A stretch of DNA of 64,000 nucleotides from contig OY730171.1 of the NCBI GenBank assembly GCA_963422465.1, forward strand, positions 3,100,001 through 3,164,000, written 5' to 3'. The translations under genes and the position numbers were made by a program. The notes under the pieces were generated by a model. The model was not told the DNA's origin. It searched no databases and was given only the letters and a program-made list of their open reading frames with translations. This stretch comes from Lichina pygmaea (lineage: Eukaryota > Ascomycota > Lichinomycetes > Lichinales > Lichinaceae). Of the stretch, positions 53,621 to 63,183 are shown piece after piece. Numbering within the stretch: position 1 is the stretch's first letter; every line of letters begins with the position of its first letter.

Positions 53621-54671
53621 ATGGTGAACACGTTCGTGATACTTCTGCTCTTTGTTGGGCAAGTCTTTGTCACGGCGGTCCTGAGCCATATGCAGCTCGT
53701 CCATCCACCGCCCTTTGGCGGCGCCAACAATCCGCATCGCACCGATCCTCCGGATCCGTACCTGCAGTACCCCTACGACTGCTGCGGTCCGCTCGCGAGA
53801 TGGGAATATCCATGTCGCGGATACCTTCGGCTCCTCGGGACCCCGCAGGGCGCTTCGGTTGCCTCGTGGCCGGCCGGTAGTGTCCAGGCTTGGAAGTAAA
53901 TCGATCCCGTCGGCCGCTGGCGTCGTCGCTGGCTGGGATCCGGAGTTGATGTAACCGGGCAAACAGCATCTCCGGGATCGGCAACCACTACGGCGGTTCT
54001 TGCCAGATGGGCTTCTCCGTCGATCAAGGCAAGAGCTTCCAGGTTGCGACGTCGTACGAAGGAAACTGCCCGCATCGCAACGGCTGAGACAACGCCAACG
54101 GCCAGAACTTCAACTTCACGGTCCCTGCCGACATGCCCGTGGAGAGGCCGTCTTCGCTTGGTAGGTGTGTCATACGCATGGGTCTGGTCTGTCGTGCTCA
54201 TGGCCGTGTTCCAGGACCTGGTTCAATCGCGAGGGCGAGTTCAACATGAACTGCGCGGCCGTGACCATCTCCGATGGCCCGGAAAAGACGTCCGCCATGG
54301 AAACCCCGGGAGGCCGCTCAGTGACTACCATGGCTGCTTCCGGCACGGAAACTGTCCCTGGTGGCGCGGCGCACACCTACACATCGGAAGGATGTGTCTG
54401 CACCTGCACGAAGCCGTTGGCACGCCGGGCGTTGCATCTCCACAAGCATGTCGCGCACAGGCACCTGCATGGCCACGGTCTCCACGCGAGAAGCCCACAG
54501 ACGCCGTACCACGAGCGACCAGCCATGTTGGTTGCCGACACCGGCGACGGCTGCCTTACTCCGAAGACGACAGCTGAAGTGAAATTCCCTCATCCGGGAC
54601 CGGATGTCGTGGTCGGGGATGGCGAATATGCTCTGGAACACCCAAGTCCCGCCGAGGCCTGTGGCTTCTGA
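53621..54671 (+). pseudogene. LPMO-like secreted protein (AA11/chitin-binding-4 type), broken
   Basis: Lytic polysaccharide monooxygenases oxidatively cut chitin or cellulose outside the cell, using copper held by the mature N-terminal His. The ATG at 53621 gives a 22-aa signal (MVNTFVILLLFVGQV...TAVLS) that ends right before HMQLVHPPPFGG, so His 23 would be the copper ligand. PYDCCG and YPCRGYLRLLGTPQG follow. A 71-bp intron (53896-53966) restores AWNISGIGNHYGGSCQMGFS. The core GNCPHRNG, FTVPADMP and, after a 54-bp intron (54161-54214), WFNREGEFNMNCAAVTI are typical, as is the C-terminal tail LTPKTTAEVKFPHPGPDVV. Two defects are seen: a TGA at 54085-54087 and a missing base near 54142 (frame lost before the second intron). 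The expected length would be about 308 aa. It may be a pseudogene or hold sequencing errors. Confidence 0.8.
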
Positions 54672-55880
54672 GTGCAGCCGGTCATCTTCGACGGGCAAAC
54701 AATTCGAGTCCGGGTGGTACAAGTACGAGTAGGTAGCACAGCAGCTCCCGTGTGGCTGGAGGCAATCGGGCACTCGCCTCACTTTCGTGTGGCTGTGTCA
54801 GTCTTCTGGATGCGGCTCAAACTGGTCGTTGTTCACCCCTATTTCGTAGGCTCTCCACGCCTATAGACAGGGCCCAAGTGCTGGCAATATACGGTGACTG
54901 CCCAAGCCGCGCTAGTCTACTACACGGATGCCCAGGCCGAGCTGAAGCTGATTAAAGCCACAGACAGACGACCAATGGGACCATGGAGGGGAAGCTCCCG
55001 CTGTCCTCAACAATCTTCCAATGACGATCCCTTGTGAACATGATCCACAACGTCATAGCCAGCCTTCGATCTGCCGTAGAACATTCGGCTCGGCACAGGG
55101 CTGGGGCTTATCCACCCACTATCAGCTCGTCTTTCCTATGGTGATCGTACGTATGTGCGGAGTACATCACTCGGCATCGTCAACGATGGTTGAGCGCAAC
55201 CGGTTCGGGGTGGAGCAGCTGCCCCGCCGGCTCTACTGGTAGCTGGTACCGGCTTTCTCTGCAGGATCCGTACGCTCTGCACGTATCGTATCCATTCCAT
55301 CTTCCGTCCGTCAGGAGAAATGAGCCGTGAATTGGCAGCCTTTGTTGCCAATCCCAGCCTCGCCGTCGTTGCACAAACGACTTGACCAGCACTCTTTTTT
55401 CTTTTCTTTCCCCAACGCACATCAACCTGGGGTGTGGCGCAGGAAGCTGGAGCTGCCTTGCGAACTTTCTGCCAATGATTCCCGTTCTTTCACCGCCTGT
55501 CGAAGGTCCATGCTTTACGCCCTGTGCACAGCTCGATCGTGCTGTTCGACGTCCAACGCTGTCAGACAACGCTCCTGTGCTGTACATTTAAGGCGTGCCC
55601 AGCTGGTCAGCGCTCATGGGCTCTGTGTGCTGCCCTCTTGCCTGAGAACACACGAATAGCAACTGTGGCGCGGTCACCAGATCAGTGAACGAGTTCTCGA
55701 AACAGTCCTTTTCATTGCTCTGATCCCAACACCTGATAGGCTTGGCTTGTCATCGAGAGGAAGGTCCTGTCCCGTGTGGTCACGTCTCGGACGTCGACAC
55801 CGTCCCTCCAGACACGCTGACCTGTCTGGAGATGGGTCAATCTCAGCCGGACATTCTTACGCCTTTATGATTGGCTAAGC
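54672..55880. other. Intergenic region, no recognised gene
   Basis: 1.2 kb of G+C-rich sequence with only short overlapping frames on both strands. None showed a motif I know. It could hold decayed code, for example around 54,870-55,260, but I cannot support a gene. Confidence 0.5.
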
Positions 55881-57149
55881 TTGGGCTATCGTGCCTTGGA
55901 TCTGTTCTGTCATAATGAGATTGCTCTTCTCGCAGGCTTTCAGCTTCGATGTGAGTCCGGTGCTCGTGGTCCTGTGACGGTATCACGACGTACTTCAGAG
56001 TGCCCTTGCCGATCGCCAAGCTTCAACATCCAGCCGCGCCAATTCTCGATGATGGCCGTTTCCGGCCACTTTAGCCCCGTGTTTTCGGTCCTTCCTCTCG
56101 CCAAACCCGGTCCTTTCACGATGTCGGTTCATGGGAGCTGCTCGAGATGCCACCACTTCTTCAAACGCTTCCCGGTTCATTTCGATCCGAGCGCTCGCCC
56201 GCACGGTAGCGTGGGCTGCCCGAAGTGCGGGAAGCGATTGTTCGTGCTCGGTGACAATGCGAGCCACGACTCTTTGGCTTCTCAGCTCACCATCTGCCGA
56301 CGGGACGAGGCTCCTAGGCACGACGGCCCTCTGCCCGAGCCAGGTTCTGCCGTCGTGAATGGCTTGATGGGAATGCTTGCCCCTGCCAGCCTTGGCATCA
56401 TCCACGCTCCTCGCTATCCGTCGGTCCGGCCAGGGGCTGCGCTGTCAACGTATCGGGCCAGCCTCGAACGATCTCGAGGCACGTGCCCGACGGCTGCAGA
56501 CTTCCTTGGCAGGGGGCACGCTCAGATGGCGAGCCTGTCGGACCACGGCCGCAATCCGACTCGGACCATCGGATCTTGGACCAGCACCGCCACGCAGCTT
56601 CTCAAGTCGCTCAAGACCAAGGTCGCTCAGACGGCTCCTTCCTCGGATTCGATCCGAGCGCAGTCTCCTGTTCGGGACTGGCGTCATCCCTTCCAGACTG
56701 ACGACGCCGATCTCCATACGCGTCTCGGAGTGGCATCCGACCATTTGTCGACCGAGGGCGGCTCGGCTTTCGACGCCGAGGCGGAAGTCACGGACCACGA
56801 CGCAGAGAATCCGAGCGCCCAGACTCGGCAGGAAGACAAACGGAGAGCGCTCTGGCTCCGCCGCCAGGAGCGCACCCGCGCGGCTCAGGCGCCAGCACAA
56901 AGCCATCCTTGCCGAGACGACTGCAACTGCGCCAGGTCAAGCAGCGGCGGGACAAGCCGGCCCAGCATGTCCCACATATTCTCGTTGATTGGGGGGTACG
57001 CGCCGGGATACACTGACCGTGGCGACCTCGCATCGAGCGAACGACAGGCCAACATGCGGGCCTTCCGCGACCCTTTACGCTCGCCTCATCATCTGCGAGA
57101 AGTCGGCGGATGGATCCCGGATGGCTGCTTGGAGAACGAGGAACTGTGA
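55881..57149 (+). CDS. Zinc-ribbon protein of unknown function
   Basis: An open frame of 422 codons. In this numbering CSRC (residues 87-90) and CPKC (113-116) form a zinc-ribbon pair around HHFFKRFPVHFDPSAR. The start is uncertain: the ATG at 55881 is the first, but 56049 or 56121 (MSVHGSCSRC) would place the ribbon at the N-terminus. The middle is Ser/Arg/Ala-rich and probably disordered (TATQLLKSLKTKVAQTAPS). Near the C-terminus a basic stretch (RRALWLRRQERTRAAQ) precedes a second Cys cluster (HPCRDDCNCARSS). This layout, an N-terminal ribbon plus a late CxxxCxC group, recalls an unnamed family I have seen in Pezizomycotina. I cannot give a function. Long shadow frames on the other strand reflect high G+C. 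Confidence 0.6.
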   Translation: MGYRALDLFCHNEIALLAGFQLRCESGARGPVTVSRRTSECPCRSPSFNIQPRQFSMMAVSGHFSPVFSVLPLAKPGPFTMSVHGSCSRCHHFFKRFPVHFDPSARPHGSVGCPKCGKRLFVLGDNASHDSLASQLTICRRDEAPRHDGPLPEPGSAVVNGLMGMLAPASLGIIHAPRYPSVRPGAALSTYRASLERSRGTCPTAADFLGRGHAQMASLSDHGRNPTRTIGSWTSTATQLLKSLKTKVAQTAPSSDSIRAQSPVRDWRHPFQTDDADLHTRLGVASDHLSTEGGSAFDAEAEVTDHDAENPSAQTRQEDKRRALWLRRQERTRAAQAPAQSHPCRDDCNCARSSSGGTSRPSMSHIFSLIGGYAPGYTDRGDLASSERQANMRAFRDPLRSPHHLREVGGWIPDGCLENEEL

Positions 57150-58103
57150 CCATCACTTGGTCGACAAGGGTGTCTAGCGGTCGGGCCGTCACTCCTTCAG
57201 AGCACTTTCTCAACGTAATCTTTTCTTTCGTCTTGTCACTCTTTGCTAGATCACCTCACTGCGTGATCGTTCTTCATTCTTTTTGCCGTCTCGCAGCACG
57301 TCTCCAAGAGTTCGCCAAGCTACCTGCTATGAAGTTTTGACTGAGGTACACTCCTTGATTCAATCTCATTTCTCGGTATTTCTGTTTCATCACACTGCCT
57401 CAGTCTTCAGAACATTCTCTTCTCTTTGCTCATGTTTCCACCGCAACTTTAGGTTACTTGCAAGCCCTCTGGGGGTCTCATTCACCTCTTTCGCTTGCCA
57501 CTCACCTCACCATCTGAATCCTCTTCTTCATCCTTCACCATCCCCGCAGCATGACTTCAAGATCTCACAAGCTAACATATCCGTCATGATTTTTCTGATT
57601 GATGCACTCACGCTCCTTGATCTCTTCTTCCATCAATCTTTCTAGCTCATGGCTGTTTTCCAGCTCCTAATAACTGTGCTGTATTTAATTTCTGCGAGTG
57701 GATCAAATTGTTGGAGGAAAGAAAGATGAAGGTACACAGTGAACTCTCTTGTACATAGTACATACTTTTTACTTCTTCGTACTCATCTGAGCTAGAACAT
57801 ACTTACCAGCCAGCAGATTGAGCACCCCCTGAATGCCCTCTCACTGTGAATTTTACATGTGGAGGATAACATTTTGATGTCAGGTAGTCTTCCAACTCTA
57901 GCTACTCAATTTGAGAAAGGTGTCCCAGCCAACTACGCTATCAATACTCCTGCATAGCTACACAAATCAGTAGTACCAATTACTCCAGTCCATCAGCATT
58001 ACCATACCTACCTCATCCTGGTACTGCACACTGACTCCCAGCAGTGGAAGTAGATCCCTAACCTCACTCGGCTCTCGGTCAGTACTTCCATGGTGATCAT
58101 CTT

Positions 58104-58140
<37 letters not shown>

Positions 58141-59095
58141 GTCTCAGGGAAGTATCGAAAAATCCTGCATGTCTCGAAATTTTACTTCCTCTCGTCAAGT
58201 GCTAGGGTCCACGGTGATAGACCCTGCAAAGCACCGGACGCCTACTTCTAGTCGAGAAGAGAGCTCGATGCGTGTTGTATGTAGGTTGATTTATGATGCT
58301 AGCTAGCGAGCGAAGTGACTAATTATCTATAGACTGCTCCTAGCTCCTGCCTTCACGCTATGCCTGCCTTGCTCCTCCTACCTAGGCAGGCGCTCTGTCA
58401 GGTGCTGACTAACTCTGCTTGAGACTCCGTGCCGCCACAGGTGGCTCTGTGTGCGATGCTGCGTAGGCGTAGCCCATAACATCAAGGGCCTCGATTGTGG
58501 TAGCTTCAACGGTACAAGTGGGGGTCGGTTGTGATGCTTCTTAATGTTTCACTCCAGGTTTACTCTTAGTACTTCTTCTCATGACTGTTGGTGGCATGGG
58601 ATAGTGTAGCACAGGACAGTGAAGTAGAGGATAGTGTACGTGATGTAGTACAGTGTTTCTGGCATTTTGCGGCACAGCTACAAGAGAGTGAAGTATTGTA
58701 CGCACTTCATAGAGTAGTGTGTATATATAGAAGAGAAGAAGGAGGAGGAGGAAGAAGAGAGCGGGAATGAGAAATGGGAATCAAGAAACCAAGAGATAAG
58801 ATTGTTGTCAAAGAGTGGGAAAGGGGAAAGGGGGGGAAGGCGGCGCAGAGAGTTAATTACCAAGAAACAGGCTGGACATGAGAATATGGACAGAAAACAC
58901 GACTGAAAGAAGAAAGGAAAGCAAAGGAAAGGAAAAGCAAAAACTGCTATTTTCGTCCGCAGAATATGAGGGAATAAAGCAGGGTAAGTAGGATATCAAT
59001 AGAGGATCAGGACTTCTGCCAACAGATGAGAAATCGTTCAGAGTATTGCTGTTTCCCCCTCCCCGGCATGTGGTAGCACGAGCAAATGCACTCCT
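57150..59095. other. Long intergenic region
   Basis: About 1.9 kb without a supported gene. 57,180-57,660 is pyrimidine-rich and could be the 3' UTR of the gene on the left. There is a (CT)14 microsatellite at 58109-58136 and a purine-rich stretch at 58,730-58,940. Base composition is lower in G+C than in the genes. No tRNA was seen. Confidence 0.6.
58109..58136 (+). repeat. (CT)14 microsatellite
   Basis: Fourteen uninterrupted CT units followed by GTCTGTCT. Confidence 0.95.
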
Positions 59096-61433
59096 TCAAT
59101 GACCCCCGTCCTCAGCATTTGACCCCTTCGCTTTCTGTCCCCCCTCACTAGCATGCTTGCTCCCGTCTTTCTGCTCAGCCGGCGAGTCCGCTTTAGGGTT
59201 TCCGTTAACTACGACCAGAGATTGGTCAATGTCCGACCCCGTGTTTTTGTTATCGTTGTCGACGCCTCGGTCGCCGTCCGGGGCTGGCGAGCTTGCGGGC
59301 CGGTTCTCCTTGTCGCTGTCGCCCTCAGAGTCGTCATTCGTGGGGTCGTCGTTCTTGCTTCGCCGGCTCGCGTCCTCTGTGTCATATGGCTGCCCTGGCC
59401 GTGCTGAGCCGCTCTCGCCCTTTGCTTTCTTTGTGGCACTGCGTGAGTCTCCCTGCAGCTCGTCCGTCTCTTCATCTGGTAAATCTATCTCTTGCAGAAC
59501 ACTTGGTTTCTCGTCGCGTTCCTCTAGTGTAGCTTCATTCTGGTTCGACTTGTCCTGTTTGTCACTTTCGGCCGGTGGATTGTCTCCCTTCTTCGCCGAG
59601 GCGTCCAGATGGATGTCCGGAGGGGCGTGATGGTCATCGGCCTGTTTGTCCTTGGTTACATTCCCGTTCACCAAGGACCCTTGCTCCGGCTTACCATCCT
59701 CCCTGTCCTTTCCGTCGATACCGGAGTCCACCTTCTGCCTTACGTGCCCTTGGCCTTTGTAATTCCCAGGCATTCCGTCCAAGGTAGCCTCCGCGGTACC
59801 CTCCACTTCGTTCTCTAGGCCTCCGACCATCCGCTTGCCTGCCGCCGTCGCGGCCTTCGCAGCGCCATCGATCTGCTCCGGCAGCGGCGTAGGTTGTTCA
59901 TTGAACTGCCTCTGGACGCCTCTTACAGCATCGCGACTTGCCTTTCCAACGGCGGCGTGCTTTGTCGGATGGCGCGCTTCCGGCGAAGTTCGCCTGCTGT
60001 AGGACTTCTCGAAGTAGCGAACAAAGGAATACCTAGACGTAGCCCAACATGATCAGCGAACGCCACCTCCTAACGCTCAAAAAGAATTCACGTACGTGAG
60101 GGGGACGAGGTAGAGCAGGTTGAACCAAATCGCAAACGCCTGGCCTGAGGTGTCGAGGCATGGAATCATCTGGTCCTGGGTTGTGTATGTAACCTCCTCC
60201 TTCAATCCGTGCAATTGATCCGTTAGAGAAGAACCCAACCCCTGAAACATGTGCTCTTCATTGTGGAGCGGCACGTTGTCAGCCAGACCCTCCTGGCCGA
60301 CTGCCCGAAGCACAGCCTTCTGAGCCAGTTCTACGAGCCCGATGGACGACACGGCGCTGGCAACGGAAGTGACCGCAGACGAAGCTAGGGACGATGCCGC
60401 CGCCGGAGCTGCCGAAACAGCCGACGCGACGGTCGACGCGGCAGAAGCAGGCACCGAGACCGGAGCGCGATAAGAGACGAACAGATGAGCGAATGCGTAG
60501 GTAGCTGCCAGAACGAACTGCAAGATCTGCAGATCTGTCAAGATACGTTCGGCCCTGGTCGTGAAATGCATTGCCAGCGACTTGAGCGTATAGTTGGTGT
60601 ACTACATCTCGTAATGAGCAATCATGGCAAGCACCTCGGAGCTGGAATCTTACCATCAGAATATGAATGGCCGAGTTGAGGATCACGAACATCCAAATCG
60701 GGGGAGACATATATCTGATGCCCGCCCACAGAGACAGCATAGCCCCAGCATGATAAAATGCCTGTAACATTGAGCTCGTCTTTCCTTCCGCAAGCCAAAT
60801 GACCGTGTCCAGGACGCCGTAGAACTTGGACAGATAGAAGAGCCAGCCATAGAAGGCCAATCCCTCGTTCCAGAAGCGGCCAAGGTCCGTCGGGTCAGGG
60901 GTGCCCTCGGAGGTGACGTCGGTAGCAACGTTGGTCGACGTCCAGATGTTGGTGGTCGAATTGAAGGATACACCGGCCCCGAGGCCTCGCGGACCGTGGA
61001 TCTTGCACATGGCATCGACCACCTCGGCCAGGCTGTTCTCATGATGCCAACCGGGCCAAGAGTGTTTCATCGCTTGCAGCATTCCTTCGAGGATCGAGGC
61101 CGAGAAGATTGTCATGGCCAAGTTGTGGACCACGGTGAAGCCGTAGAATGCCTTGGTCCTGCACAACGGCCATGGCTGGTTGTTGCGCTGGCGGTTGACG
61201 TTGTTCATGTAGACAACTCCCGCAATATAGATGATAGCCGCCGCCAGCGGATAGTTGAAGGATAGAAAGTGGTTGAAGATACTCGGCGAGATCTGGTACA
61301 GGGTGGCGTACGTGAAGTCTGAGCCAGGCGCTGGCAGGACGCTTGGCTGCGAAGCCGGAGGGAACTTGAAGAGCGACGCCGAAGGCAGCGAGAAACGGAC
61401 GGAAGAGCCGTCCATGGCTGAGGCGCTAAACAT
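59096..61433 (-). CDS. ELO-family fatty-acid elongase with long acidic tail
   Basis: ELO proteins are ER membrane condensing enzymes that add two carbons from malonyl-CoA to long-chain acyl-CoA. The model is complement(join(59096-60032, 60096-60601, 60654-61433)), 740 aa. Both introns (52 and 63 bp) have clean GT-AG ends: GTAAGA...TAG joins HILM to YTNYTLKSLAMHF, and GTACGT...TAG joins LVPLT to YSFVRYF. Family blocks are FYLSKFYGVLDTVIWLAEGK, then LQAFYHAGAMLSLWAG (His at about residue 228), MSPPIWMFVILNSAIHILM and FVLAATYAFAHLFVSY. Six or seven membrane segments lie within residues 60-430. The usual HxxHH box is reduced to a single His. The last ~310 residues are Asp/Glu/Lys/Ser-rich and look disordered, about twice the normal length of the family. 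Substrate is unknown. Confidence 0.88.
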
Positions 61434-62236
61434 CTTCTAGCTCGACCGCGAAGATGGCGGTGGGGACGCGAGGTGCGGCTTGATCGCGATTGACCGAGTG
61501 AGGGAAACTCGGGACATGCGCCGGCGGCGCCTGATCAAACGGATCTCTTTCCCTTTTCTATGGAGCTTGCAGAGACGAGTGAGGTGACATCGATGGCTCG
61601 GTGAGTGTTGTAGGAGTGATTCAATCGTGAGTCGTAGCGAAGTTGATGTGAAACGGGCATTTCAGCTTCCTTTGACGAAGCACTGAAAACAGCTTTTGTA
61701 CGGAGTACGTATCTACACAGTACGTACGTTCCGTACTCGGAGTATAATCACGTGCATTGTAAGCGCGAGGGGCTCAATGACGTAACTGAACGTTATATCT
61801 TGGCACCCAGCCACATCTTTCCGGCCAGGCCTGGCGCTAGTCGGAAAAGAGAGCTGCATCACGTGCTTGTCTACAGTACGTACGTCCGTATGTACCTCCG
61901 TATCGATACTTGGAGTACGGAAGTACACGATGATCTCTACATACGTACGTGTGGTCCGTAAGTACTCCGTATGTCTAGCTACACTTCGGGTATGGACAGT
62001 ACCAGTAATTATTGTACGAGGTATGACAGTCTTCGGTCTAGTCACTTGCCCCGGGGCAATTGAGTTGTGGCGTTCAGGGGGGGATGCTGAATCAGCCAAC
62101 CTTTCGTCGCGTCGATTGAGACCTTTGCTGAGCCTGTCATGAGTTCTTTTCACAGTCTGATGATCATCCTTCCGGTATGAAGTATAGTTTGATTTCAGTC
62201 GATTGCTCTCGGAAGAAGCTCGGCCTCATGAAGAAA
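61434..62236. other. Shared spacer between ELO promoter and APC10 3' end
   Basis: 800 bp with no gene. From about 61,690 to 61,985 it is packed with TACGTA, GTACGTAC and CGGAGTAC-like palindromes on both strands, often met in Hypocreales spacers. The left part (61,434-61,660) is the likely promoter region of the elongase gene. Confidence 0.6.
61690..61985. repeat. TACGTA / GTACGGAGTAC-rich block
   Basis: About ten short palindromic motifs built on TACGTACG, TACGGAGTAC and TACTCCGTA in 300 bp. They are irregularly spaced, so this is not a simple tandem repeat. Confidence 0.75.
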
Positions 62237-63183
62237 CTACCTTAGAACCGGATTGGCCAACCACTCGGGCTCGTCCAGACCGTCAGCCTCCTCGTCAGGC
62301 GGAGGACGTCTTGGTCCAGTCTCTCCCCAAGGAGCTGCTTTGCGCGAACCAGTAGCTCGGACGCTTTCGTCCTTGGCGTAGATCTTGACACCTCGAACGT
62401 GGGTGTCCTTTCCGTTCTGGTGGTTCTCCATGACTTTCATCTGCACAATGAATGCCCGTAGCACGTTGCCGTCACGACCTCCTCCGACACCTGTCAAATC
62501 GACATCGATCCATCCTTTGGGCTGCTCCAAGGAGAGCTCGGCAAACTCGATCAGGTCGTGATTCGACGTTCCGGCAAGAAAGATCAGTCGAGTGGGAGTG
62601 TATGATTCGTCCAGCGTGAAGTCAAGATACACCCGGATATTGGTGATGTTCACCATCTTGATGAAGTGGATATTGAGGATGTGGGGTTGCGGACCGTCGG
62701 ATCTGAGTTGATCAACACCATGAGCTTGCGGACGTGGAATGTACAGAGCAGAATTAGACTGAGTTGACAAAAGGTGAAGCTACTCACTGCCAGTAGAGGT
62801 TCGCGTCGTCATCGCGGAGCGCTTGGACGCCACAACCCGGTTTGGCCGTTGAGACGGTCCAAGAAGCCAGGTTTCCTATCTCTCTGAGACCAGTGGTATC
62901 AAAGGGCTCCATCCTGTCTGTAGACGACGTAGTTGAGCCAAGAGCGACCCTTCTTGTGGGACCGTATGAGGGAATATACCGCTGGCATACCAGTTTCGGG
63001 ACTGTCCTGGTCATTATCATCCTCATCATCCACATCGACATCGACATCGACATCAACATCATCAACGTCAGCCATCTGCTCTGCTACATCGTCGGCAGAG
63101 AGCTCGGCATCCGGAGTCAACGCCCCCTCAATGTCAGACTCAGGCAGGACAAAATACTCCGTCGTAGGGGGACCTCCCGACAT
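62237..63183 (-). CDS. APC10: Anaphase-promoting complex subunit 10 (DOC1/APC10)
   Basis: APC10 is the DOC-domain subunit of the APC/C ubiquitin ligase; it helps bind D-box substrates together with the coactivator and so supports mitotic exit. The model is complement(join(62237-62702, 62788-62917, 62991-63183)), 262 aa. Intron 1 (73 bp, GTATGC...CTCAAC...CAG) joins the acidic N-terminus to DRMEPFDTTGLREIGNLASW. Intron 2 (85 bp) joins DDDANLYWQ to SDGPQPHILNIHF. The DOC fold carries SWTVSTAKPGCGVQALRDD, the VYLDFTLDESYTPT strand and the ligand loop ENHQNGKDTHVRGVKIYA. The protein ends in VLR, like the IR-type tail that docks to TPR subunits. The N-terminal 60 residues are acidic with a DV repeat. 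Confidence 0.92.
63016..63068 (-). repeat. In-frame hexanucleotide microsatellite in APC10
   Basis: A GAYGTY-type repeat on the coding strand (plus-strand CATCGA units) encodes the alternating Asp-Val stretch near residue 40-50 of APC10. Such repeats change length easily without breaking the frame. Confidence 0.75.

Noticed and set aside
53773-54201. Minus-strand frames over the LPMO region
   Set aside because: The plus strand has a signal peptide, introns and LPMO motifs in order; the minus frames have none.
56377-56988. 203-codon plus-strand frame within the zinc-ribbon gene
   Set aside because: It is the +1 shadow of the 422-codon frame; the paired cysteines lie in the longer frame.
59153-59818. 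Plus-strand frames opposite the elongase tail
   Set aside because: Shadows of the acidic tail. The minus frame is joined to the elongase by a clean intron.
61713-62153. 146-codon minus-strand frame in the TACGTA block
   Set aside because: Its residues reflect the palindromic repeats; no splice or domain support.
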